From the NCBI GenBank assembly GCA_910584325.1, contig CAJTZH010000065.1, positions 1-15,087 on the forward strand: a stretch of DNA of 15,087 bases. The letters are read 5' to 3'. Both the position numbers and the translations under genes were made by a program. Shown here in pieces: positions 7,079-13,990 of the stretch. Position 1 is the first letter of the stretch, and every line of letters begins with the position of its first letter. The DNA comes from an uncultured Lachnospiraceae bacterium (GTDB lineage: Bacteria; Bacillota; Clostridia; Lachnospirales; Lachnospiraceae). The notes below the pieces were generated by a model that was not told where the DNA came from, ran no database searches, and saw only the letters and a list, made by a program, of their open reading frames with translations.

Positions 7079-9097
7079 ATGTTAAAGATATTTGGAAATT
7101 TAAAGAAATACTGGAAATCGGTAGCGGTTGTTTTTCTGCTTTTGGTGGCGCAGGCATTGTGTGAGCTGGAACTTCCGGCTTATACATCGGATATCGTGAA
7201 TATAGGAATTGCCAGAAGCGGTGTGGAGGATACAGTTCCCAGATATTTGTCTTGTGAGACAGCGGCGGCGATGCAGGCTGCGGAAGCCGGCAGGGAAAAT
7301 ACATTGTTTGCGGATTCCTATGAGGCTGTGGACGAAGGGAACGGTACTTATTACGTGTTAAAGAAGGATGCGGATATCGATGCGCTTTTGGAGATGATTG
7401 CCGCGGGATTTCCTGATATGACGGCGGATAATTTAAGTGCGGCGCTGGGACAGTTTTGCGTTTCGGAATATGAAAAGGTCGGAATTGATTTATCAAAAAT
7501 GCAGTCACGGTATGTGCTGAAAGTGGGCGGCAAAATGCTTCTTTTATCGCTGGCGGCTATGGCGTGCACGATTATGGTCGGATTTTTCGCGGCAAGAACA
7601 GCGGCAGGGGTCGGCAGGGACTTGCGTACAAAAGTATTTTCAAAGGTCGTAGGATTTTCCAACGCGGAAGTTGAACAGTTTTCGACGGCTTCTCTGATTA
7701 CAAGAAGTACCAATGACATTCAGCAGATACAGATGGTTACCGTGATGCTTTTACGTATAGTACTGTACGCGCCGATTCTTGGCATCGGCGGAGTGCTCAA
7801 AGTACTTAGGACGGATACGTCCATGAGTTATATTATCGCGGTAGCGGTTTTATGCGTCACAGGTGTGGTGTTGTTGTTGTTTGTGATAGCGATGCCGAAA
7901 TTTCAGTTGATGCAAAAACTTGTTGACCGGGTCAATCTGGTGGCAAGAGAGATTTTAACAGGACTTTCTGTTATCCGTGCGTTTTCCAGAGAGTCTTACG
8001 AGGAGAAACGGTTCGATAAGGCGAATACGGATTTGATGGAGACGCAGCTTTTTACGAACCGCGCCATGAATTTTATGATGCCGGTGATGATGCTGATTAT
8101 GAACGGCGTTTCGGTTGCGATTGTCTGGTTTGGCGGAAAAGGCGTTGACGCGGGAGCGCTGCAGGTCGGCGATATGATAGCGTTTATGACATACGCCATG
8201 CAGATTATCATGTCATTCCTGATGATAACGATGGTTTCCATTATGCTTCCGAGAGCAGGCGTGGCGGCAGAAAGAATTGACGAGGTACTAAAAACCGAAA
8301 CAAGCATTGTCAATCCGAATACGCCTGTAGAGAAAGAATTTCAGGGAGAAGTAGAGTTTCATGACGTTTCGTTTGCGTATCCGGACGCCGAGGAAAATGT
8401 TGTAGAGCATATCAGTTTTACTGCAAAGCCGGGCGAGACAACAGCCTTTATCGGCTCTACGGGAAGCGGTAAGTCGACGCTTGTCAATCTGATACCGCGT
8501 TTTTACGATGTAACGCAGGGGAGTATTACGGTTGACGGCGTCGATATCCGGGATATGGATAAAAAGAAACTCAGGGGCATCGTGGGATATGTGCCGCAGA
8601 AAGCGGTATTGTTTTCCGGAACAATCCGTTCCAATATCCGGTATGGAAGCGAGGAAAACGAGGAGGAAGCGATGGTGAGGGCGGCAAAAATTTCCCAGTC
8701 GGAAGAATTTATTTTGTCGAAGGAAAAAAATTATGACAGTCTGATTGCGCAGGGAGGCGCGAATGTATCCGGCGGTCAGAAACAGCGGCTTTCGATAGCA
8801 AGGGCAATCGCGAAGAATCCGAAAATATATATTTTCGACGATAGTTTTTCCGCGCTCGATTTTAAGACGGATGCCGTTCTTCGGAAGGAATTATCAAAAG
8901 TCACGAAAGAGGCTGCCGTTTTGATTGTCGCGCAGCGTGTTTCGACGATTCTTCATGCCGAAAAGATTATTGTTCTGGATGAAGGGAAAATCGTCGGTAT
9001 GGGAACGCATAAAGAGCTGATAAGAAATAACGAGGTTTACCGGCAGATTGCGGCTTCGCAGCTGTCGAGGGCAGATATCGAGGCTACGCTTTTGTAG
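7079..9097 (+). CDS. ABC exporter half-transporter, degenerate-site subunit
   Basis: The 672-residue protein is a fused membrane and ATPase domain of the type IV exporter family. TM1 lies around residues 12-30, followed by an insertion of about 100 residues predicted outside the cell (about 46-148), then TM2 near 152-172 and four more segments to about 390. The ATPase domain has Walker A GSTGSGKST (459-467), signature VSGGQ (563-567) and Walker B IYIFDD (583-588). The catalytic glutamate is replaced by Asp588 and the switch histidine by Gln619 (VAQR). This is the pattern of the non-catalytic subunit in heterodimeric exporters such as TM287/288. It starts with ATG behind AGGAGTGGAG and is followed 15 nt later by its partner gene. 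The substrate (drug, lipid or peptide) cannot be deduced. Confidence 0.94.
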   Translation: MLKIFGNLKKYWKSVAVVFLLLVAQALCELELPAYTSDIVNIGIARSGVEDTVPRYLSCETAAAMQAAEAGRENTLFADSYEAVDEGNGTYYVLKKDADIDALLEMIAAGFPDMTADNLSAALGQFCVSEYEKVGIDLSKMQSRYVLKVGGKMLLLSLAAMACTIMVGFFAARTAAGVGRDLRTKVFSKVVGFSNAEVEQFSTASLITRSTNDIQQIQMVTVMLLRIVLYAPILGIGGVLKVLRTDTSMSYIIAVAVLCVTGVVLLLFVIAMPKFQLMQKLVDRVNLVAREILTGLSVIRAFSRESYEEKRFDKANTDLMETQLFTNRAMNFMMPVMMLIMNGVSVAIVWFGGKGVDAGALQVGDMIAFMTYAMQIIMSFLMITMVSIMLPRAGVAAERIDEVLKTETSIVNPNTPVEKEFQGEVEFHDVSFAYPDAEENVVEHISFTAKPGETTAFIGSTGSGKSTLVNLIPRFYDVTQGSITVDGVDIRDMDKKKLRGIVGYVPQKAVLFSGTIRSNIRYGSEENEEEAMVRAAKISQSEEFILSKEKNYDSLIAQGGANVSGGQKQRLSIARAIAKNPKIYIFDDSFSALDFKTDAVLRKELSKVTKEAAVLIVAQRVSTILHAEKIIVLDEGKIVGMGTHKELIRNNEVYRQIAASQLSRADIEATLL

Positions 9098-9112
9098 AAG
9101 GGAGGAGAAGTT

Positions 9113-10957
9113 ATGGCAGAAGAAAACAGCAGACCGAGAAGGGGCATGGGACATGGACACGGACCTGCAGCCGTGGAAAAAGCAAAGGATTTTAAGGGAA
9201 CATTAAAGAAATTTATCGCCTATATCGGCAGATATAAATTCGGACTGATTGCGGTGATGATTTTCGCGATGGGTTCTACGGTATTTAACGTTGTAGGACC
9301 GAAAATTCTGGGAAACGCGACGACGGAGATTTTTGAGGGAATTATGTCAAAACTTTCCGGCGGTCCGGGAATTGATTTTGGTGCAATCGGAAAAATTATC
9401 GCGACACTGCTCATACTGTATATGGCGAGCGCCGTTTTCCAACTGATACAGGGGCTTACGATGACGGGGATTTCCCAGAAGATTTGTTTCAGACTTCGAA
9501 AGGAACTGATAGCAAAGATTAACAGAATGCCGATGAATTATTTCGATACAAGAACGTATGGCGAGGTTCTGTCAAGAATTACAAATGACGTTGACACGCT
9601 TGGGCAGAGCTTTAACCAGAGTATTACCCAGTTAATTACATCAGTGACAACGATAATAGGAATCACATATATGATGCTGACAATCAGTCCGCTGCTGACA
9701 TTGATTACATTTGTGATTCTGCCGGTTTCCGTTGTTCTGATTTCTGTGATTGTGAAGAACTCACAGAAGTTTTTCCGCGACCAGCAGGCATATCTGGGTA
9801 AGGTGAACGGACAGGTAGAAGAAATTTATGCCGGACATCATATTGTACAGGCGTTTAATAAAGAGGAGGATGTGATTGACGCCTTTTGTGAGACGAATGC
9901 AAAGTTATACGAGTCGGCGTGGAAATCGCAGTTTTTATCGGGAATGATGCAGCCGATTATGAACTTTATCGGAAATCTGGGATATGTGGCGGTAGCGATT
10001 CTTGGCGGACTGCTTGCGGCGAACGGAACGATTACGGTCGGTAATATCCAGTCGTTTATCCAGTATGTCAAGCAGTTTACGCAGCCAATCGGTCAGATGG
10101 CGCAGGTTTCCAATATGCTCCAATCGGCGATGGCAGCGGCAGAACGTGTATTTGAATTTTTAAATGAGGACGAGGAAGAACAGAAGGCGGTGCATCATGC
10201 TCCCGCTGCAATTCATGATTTGGAGGGCAGCGTACAGTTTGAAAACGTAAAGTTTGGCTACAATGAAGACAATATGATAATTCATGATTTCTGCGCCGAT
10301 GTGAAGCCGGGACAGAAAGTCGCCATTGTAGGACCGACAGGCGCGGGAAAGACAACGCTGATAAAGCTTTTAATGCGTTTTTATGATGTGAACGGCGGCT
10401 CGATTAAGATTGACGGCTTCAATATTAAGGATTTTGACAGAAGCGAGCTGAGAGAATTGTTCGGGATGGTTTTGCAGGATACGTGGCTGTTCCAGGGAAG
10501 TATTATGGAAAATATCCGTTACGGACGGCTTGACGCTACGGATGAAGAGGTGATAGCGGCAGCAAAGGCCGCTCATGTTCATCGTTTTATTATGACGCTT
10601 CCGGGTGGATATGATATGGAATTAAACGAGGAGGCAAGCAATATATCCCAGGGGCAGAAACAGCTTTTAACCATAGCCCGGGCAATTCTTGCGGATAACA
10701 GGATTCTGATTCTTGACGAGGCGACAAGTTCCGTGGATACCAGAACGGAAGAACGCATCCAGAAGGCAATGGATAATCTGGTGAAGGGAAGAACCAGCTT
10801 CGTGATTGCGCACAGGCTGTCTACCATCAGAGACGCGGATTTGATTCTTGTGTTAAAGGACGGAGATATCGTCGAACACGGCAGCCACGAAGAACTGATT
10901 GCGATGGACGGATTTTACGCGAAACTGTATAACAGCCAGTTTGAACAGACAGCGTAA
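9113..10957 (+). CDS. ABC exporter half-transporter, catalytic-site subunit
   Basis: The 614-residue partner of the preceding gene begins with a hydrophilic tail containing Gly-His repeats (RGMGHGHG, 10-17) and six membrane segments between about 40 and 330. The ATPase domain has Walker A GPTGAGKT (407-414), Q-loop Q455, Walker B ILILDE (531-536) with the catalytic Glu536, and the switch histidine His567 (IAHR). Its signature is ISQGQ (511-515) where canonical proteins have SGGQ. In a heterodimer this signature faces the degenerate Walker A/B of the first subunit, so one ATP site is complete and the other is not. AGGGAGGAG precedes the ATG. The operon appears to end here, but no terminator is visible before the next promoter, only 6 nt beyond the stop, so read-through into kduI is possible. 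Confidence 0.94.
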   Translation: MAEENSRPRRGMGHGHGPAAVEKAKDFKGTLKKFIAYIGRYKFGLIAVMIFAMGSTVFNVVGPKILGNATTEIFEGIMSKLSGGPGIDFGAIGKIIATLLILYMASAVFQLIQGLTMTGISQKICFRLRKELIAKINRMPMNYFDTRTYGEVLSRITNDVDTLGQSFNQSITQLITSVTTIIGITYMMLTISPLLTLITFVILPVSVVLISVIVKNSQKFFRDQQAYLGKVNGQVEEIYAGHHIVQAFNKEEDVIDAFCETNAKLYESAWKSQFLSGMMQPIMNFIGNLGYVAVAILGGLLAANGTITVGNIQSFIQYVKQFTQPIGQMAQVSNMLQSAMAAAERVFEFLNEDEEEQKAVHHAPAAIHDLEGSVQFENVKFGYNEDNMIIHDFCADVKPGQKVAIVGPTGAGKTTLIKLLMRFYDVNGGSIKIDGFNIKDFDRSELRELFGMVLQDTWLFQGSIMENIRYGRLDATDEEVIAAAKAAHVHRFIMTLPGGYDMELNEEASNISQGQKQLLTIARAILADNRILILDEATSSVDTRTEERIQKAMDNLVKGRTSFVIAHRLSTIRDADLILVLKDGDIVEHGSHEELIAMDGFYAKLYNSQFEQTA

Positions 10958-10963
10958 CGGCGG

Positions 10964-10992
10964 TTGAAATAATTTCCAGTTTATGATATACT
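10964..10992 (+). promoter_or_regulatory. Strong sigma-A promoter for kduI-kduD
   Basis: TTGAAA (10964-10969), a 17-nt spacer and TATACT (10987-10992), with a TG one base upstream of the -10 (10984-10985), form a near-consensus extended promoter. Transcription would start near 10999. The ATG at 10983, the first in the kduI frame, lies inside this promoter and is rejected as a start. Confidence 0.85.
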
Positions 10993-10995
10993 GGA
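10975..10995. promoter_or_regulatory. 21-bp palindromic operator over the kduI promoter
   Basis: The left arm TCCAGTTTAT (10975-10984) and right arm ATATACTGGA (10986-10995) pair at 9 of 10 positions around a central G at 10985. The palindrome covers the second half of the spacer and the whole -10 box, a position where a bound repressor would block RNA polymerase. It does not fit the catabolite-response (cre) consensus. A hexuronate- or KDG-responsive repressor is the natural candidate; the family is unknown. Confidence 0.65.
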
Positions 10996-11024
10996 CGAAA
11001 ATAAATGTTAAAGGAGACGAGACG

Positions 11025-11867
11025 ATGGAAGTTAGACCGGGTGCAAATCCTAATGATGTTAAAAATTACGATACAGCGCGTCTTAGACATGACTTTCTGA
11101 TTCAGGATGTTTTTGTTAAGGACGAGATTAAGACAATTTACAGTCAGATTGACAGAATTATTGTGGGAGCGGCGACTCCCGTGAGCAAGGTACTGAAGCT
11201 TGAGGCGGGCGACGAGCTGCGCGCGAAGTATTTCCTTGAGAGAAGAGAGATGGGCATTATTAATATCGGCGGGAAAGGAAAAGTCACCGTTGACGGCACC
11301 GTGTACCAGTTTGAATATAAAGACGGTATGTATATCGGCATGGGCTCTAAGGAGATTACGTTTGCAAGCGACGATGCATCCAATCCGGCTAAGTTCTATT
11401 TCAACAGCGCTCCTGCCCATAAGACATATCCGACGGTATTTATTAATCCGGAGAAGGACATCCTTCCTGAAAATAAGAAAGAACTAGGCTGTCTTGAGAA
11501 TGCGAACCACAGAGTAATCCGTAAGTATATTTTACCGGGACAGGTTGAGAGCTGCCAGCTTGAGATGGGAATGACCGCTCTGGAGCCGGGAAGCGTATGG
11601 AATACGATGCCATGCCACACACATGACAGAAGAATGGAAGTTTATCTTTATTTTGAAGTGCCGGAAAATGACGTGGTATTTCATTATATGGGTGAACCGT
11701 CCGAGACGAGACATATCGTGATGAGGAATGAAGAAGCGGTCATTTCACCGAGCTGGTCCATTCATTCCGCTTCCGCTACCCATGCGTACACATTTATCTG
11801 GGGCATGGTAGGTGAGAATCAGGATTTTGACGATATGGATGATGTTGCAATGAAGGATCTTATGTAA
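11025..11867 (+). CDS. kduI: 5-dehydro-4-deoxy-D-glucuronate isomerase
   Basis: KduI isomerises 4-deoxy-L-threo-5-hexosulose uronate, formed from unsaturated uronic acids released by pectate, alginate-type or glycosaminoglycan lyases, to 3-deoxy-D-glycero-2,5-hexodiulosonate. The 280-residue cupin protein has E. coli KduI length and its zinc ligands: His198 and His200 in PCHTHDRRMEVY, Glu205 in the same motif, and His247 in SIHSASATHAY. The ATG follows AAGGAG by 9 nt. An in-frame ATG 42 nt upstream lies in the promoter and is discarded. The next gene encodes the matching dehydrogenase, 36 nt downstream. No lyase, transporter, KdgK or KdgA gene lies in the window, so the source substrate is not shown. 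Confidence 0.96.
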   Translation: MEVRPGANPNDVKNYDTARLRHDFLIQDVFVKDEIKTIYSQIDRIIVGAATPVSKVLKLEAGDELRAKYFLERREMGIINIGGKGKVTVDGTVYQFEYKDGMYIGMGSKEITFASDDASNPAKFYFNSAPAHKTYPTVFINPEKDILPENKKELGCLENANHRVIRKYILPGQVESCQLEMGMTALEPGSVWNTMPCHTHDRRMEVYLYFEVPENDVVFHYMGEPSETRHIVMRNEEAVISPSWSIHSASATHAYTFIWGMVGENQDFDDMDDVAMKDLM

Positions 11868-11903
11868 GATTCTTTATAATATTTAAAAAAGGAGAAATAC
11901 AAA

Positions 11904-12701
11904 ATGTCAGTTAATTTTTCACTGGAAGGAAAAATCGCTTTAGTAACAGGTGCTTCTTACGGCATCGGATTTGCCATTGCCTCAGGAATGGCTAAGGCAG
12001 GCGCTAAAATCGTATTTAACGATATCAAGCAGGAATTGGTAGACAAGGGAATTGCGGCATACAAGGAGGCTGGTATCGACGCAAAGGGTTATGTCTGCGA
12101 CGTAACAAACGAAGAGCAGGTAAACGCAATGGTAGAACAGATTGCAAAGGAAGTCGGACCGGTTGATATCCTTGTGAATAACGCAGGTATCATTAAGAGA
12201 ATCCCGATGTGCGAGATGACGGCAGCAGAGTTCAGACAGGTTATCGACGTTGATTTGAACGCGCCGTTTATCGTATCCAAGGCAGTGATTCCTTCAATGA
12301 TTGAAAGAGGTCACGGCAAGATTATCAATATCTGTTCCATGATGTCAGAGTTAGGTCGTGAGACTGTTTCCGCATACGCGGCAGCAAAGGGCGGTCTTAA
12401 GATGCTGACAAGAAATATCTGTTCCGAGTACGGTCAGTACAATATCCAGTGTAACGGTATCGGACCTGGTTATATTGAGACACCGCAGACGGCGCCATTA
12501 AGAGAGCGACAGGCAGACGGTTCCAGACATCCGTTTGACCAGTTTATCTGCGCGAAGACGCCTGCAAACAGATGGTTAAAGCCGGAAGAGCTGGCAGGTC
12601 CTGCCGTATTCCTTGCTTCAGAAGCTTCTGACGCAGTAAACGGACATATTCTTTATGTAGACGGCGGTATTCTTGCTTACATCGGCAAGCAGCCACAGTA
12701 A
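11904..12701 (+). CDS. kduD: KduD/DhuD-type SDR dehydrogenase (gluconate 5-dehydrogenase-like)
   Basis: This 265-residue short-chain dehydrogenase has the glycine motif TGASYGIG (15-22), NNAG (92-95), the catalytic Ser145 and YAAAK (Tyr158, Lys162). Asp40 at the end of the second strand suggests NAD(H) preference. Next to kduI it should reduce 3-deoxy-2,5-hexodiulosonate to 2-keto-3-deoxygluconate. From memory the sequence is very close to the Streptococcus suis protein described structurally as gluconate 5-dehydrogenase, particularly SMMSELGRETVSAYAAAKGG and the C-terminal VDGGILAYIGKQP, and to streptococcal DhuD of glycosaminoglycan breakdown. Similarity alone would therefore give the gluconate name; context favours the uronate role. 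AGGAG lies 8 nt before the ATG. Its codons favour GCA and GGT more than nearby genes, consistent with high expression. Confidence 0.93.
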   Translation: MSVNFSLEGKIALVTGASYGIGFAIASGMAKAGAKIVFNDIKQELVDKGIAAYKEAGIDAKGYVCDVTNEEQVNAMVEQIAKEVGPVDILVNNAGIIKRIPMCEMTAAEFRQVIDVDLNAPFIVSKAVIPSMIERGHGKIINICSMMSELGRETVSAYAAAKGGLKMLTRNICSEYGQYNIQCNGIGPGYIETPQTAPLRERQADGSRHPFDQFICAKTPANRWLKPEELAGPAVFLASEASDAVNGHILYVDGGILAYIGKQPQ

Positions 12702-12722
12702 AGTTGTTTATGTAAAACAAGT

Positions 12723-12764
12723 GAAAAGTGGAGAGTGTGATGCTCTTCACTTTTCTTCATTTTG
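12723..12764 (+). terminator. Intrinsic terminator of the kduI-kduD operon
   Basis: The arms 12723-12735 (GAAAAGTGGAGAG) and 12743-12755 pair over 13 positions with one G-T wobble and a 7-nt loop. A T-rich tail (TTCATTTTG) follows. It lies 21 nt after the kduD stop and before the lipoprotein gene. Confidence 0.8.
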
Positions 12765-12806
12765 ATAGAAAATTTTTATATTTTTTTCATGTCTGAGGAG
12801 AAGGTT

Positions 12807-13934
12807 GTGAAAGGGTTAAAACGTACGGGTTTATGTTTTTTTGTGATGATGCTGTTGATAACAGCAGGCGGCTGCGGATTATTCCGTACCGGTATTTCAC
12901 TGGAAGAATATATTTCATATGAGTATGAGGGCGTCAATGAATATGCTGCTCTGACGGCGTCTGTGGATACAGAGCGGATAGTGTCGGATTATGGTGAGAA
13001 GATTGAAGACGGGAAAGCGCAGGCGTTTAGTGAGCTGGTTTCCGGTCTTAAAGTAACCGTTTCCAAATCGGAGAAATTGTGTAACGGCGATGTAGTAACA
13101 ATCAGTGTGGATTATGACGAGGAGCTGTGTAAAGGCGCAGGCATCCGGTTTAAGAATAGTGACGTAAAAGTAACGATTGAGGGACTTGCGGAAGGAGAAC
13201 TTCTTGATTTGTTTGCGGATATTTCCGTACAGGTGACGGGAACCGCGCCGATGGCAACCGCTTTTGTGGAAAATAACTCGGCAAATGATTTTATCAGAAA
13301 ACTGACGTTTACATTGGACAAGGAAACCGGGTTTATGCCGGGCGATACGCTGACGGTATCCTGTGATGTCAGCCAGGACATGGCGAGAGAACAGGGGTAT
13401 GTTGTTTTGAACACATCAAAAGAATACGATACGTCCGGGATTCCTTCCTATGTCGGAAACGGGGAAGAATTACGCGTGGATGATTTAAAACCGGTGATTG
13501 AAGAAGCGCAGAATACGGTCGTCAGTGAGACGGAGGGAAGCCAGAGAAGAATGTTGTACCGTGTGACAGGAAATACGAATTTTTTGTTTCAGTATAACAA
13601 GGAGTGGGTGGATTCCATCGCGCTTCATGATATGCAGCTTTTTACCTGTATTGATACGACCCGGCTGACCGATGAAACCGTACCGTATAATATGCTGCTG
13701 ATCGTGTTTAAGGCATATGTAACGAATGCCGACCACGGAAGCGACGGTTATTTTTGCTTTGCGTATAATAACCTGGTCAGAAATGGCGACGGGAGTGTTA
13801 CTGTAAGACATGATAATCCACAGCTGCGATATTTGTGTGATGATAATTACGAGGAACTGATGGCAAAAGTATCGGAAACAATGTTACCCATTTATGAACA
13901 GAAGGCGGTAAATATTGCGAAATTTATTGAATAA
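12807..13934 (+). CDS. Unrecognised secreted lipoprotein
   Basis: The 375-residue product starts with a lipoprotein signal: KGLKR, a hydrophobic core, then LITAGGC with the modified cysteine at 23. The -3 residue is Ala where Leu is usual, but this is still an accepted lipobox. The mature part has beta-rich stretches of a kind seen in clostridial lipoproteins (EYISYEYEGVNEYAAL near 32-47; a second sandwich-like block near 115-205). A C-terminal region near 235-340 ends in a helical tail. I do not recognise a named family and no catalytic motif is apparent. The start is GTG, with GAGGAG 6 nt upstream. Earlier in-frame TTG (12762) and ATG (12789) codons lack ribosome sites, and the former sits in the preceding terminator. 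I see no convincing promoter in 12702-12806. Confidence 0.85.
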   Translation: MKGLKRTGLCFFVMMLLITAGGCGLFRTGISLEEYISYEYEGVNEYAALTASVDTERIVSDYGEKIEDGKAQAFSELVSGLKVTVSKSEKLCNGDVVTISVDYDEELCKGAGIRFKNSDVKVTIEGLAEGELLDLFADISVQVTGTAPMATAFVENNSANDFIRKLTFTLDKETGFMPGDTLTVSCDVSQDMAREQGYVVLNTSKEYDTSGIPSYVGNGEELRVDDLKPVIEEAQNTVVSETEGSQRRMLYRVTGNTNFLFQYNKEWVDSIALHDMQLFTCIDTTRLTDETVPYNMLLIVFKAYVTNADHGSDGYFCFAYNNLVRNGDGSVTVRHDNPQLRYLCDDNYEELMAKVSETMLPIYEQKAVNIAKFIE

Positions 13935-13955
13935 ACGCGGAAATTGTGCTATTAT
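13927..13955 (+). promoter_or_regulatory. Extended -10 promoter for the PilB-like gene
   Basis: TTGAAT (13927-13932) overlaps the lipoprotein stop codon and is followed after 17 nt by TATTAT (13950-13955), with TGC directly upstream. A consensus TATAAT overlaps three bases further on (13953-13958), giving an alternative register with a less favourable spacer. Transcription would begin near 13962. Confidence 0.6.
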
Positions 13956-13990
13956 AATGATACTACTATATTAAGTTAAGGGTGATTATT

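Noticed and set aside
6972..7508. A 178-codon minus-strand open frame
   Set aside because: It overlaps the ABC promoter and first 430 bases of a well-supported exporter gene. Its product is rich in Pro, His and Ser, typical of an antisense shadow, and no family is recognisable.
10827..11420. A 197-codon minus-strand open frame
   Set aside because: It lies antisense across the end of the exporter gene, the kdu promoter and the start of kduI, all of which have strong motif support.
11875..11880. A consensus TATAAT between kduI and kduD
   Set aside because: No acceptable -35 box lies 16-18 nt upstream and there is no TG extension. The 36-nt gap is AT-rich, so chance is the simpler explanation.
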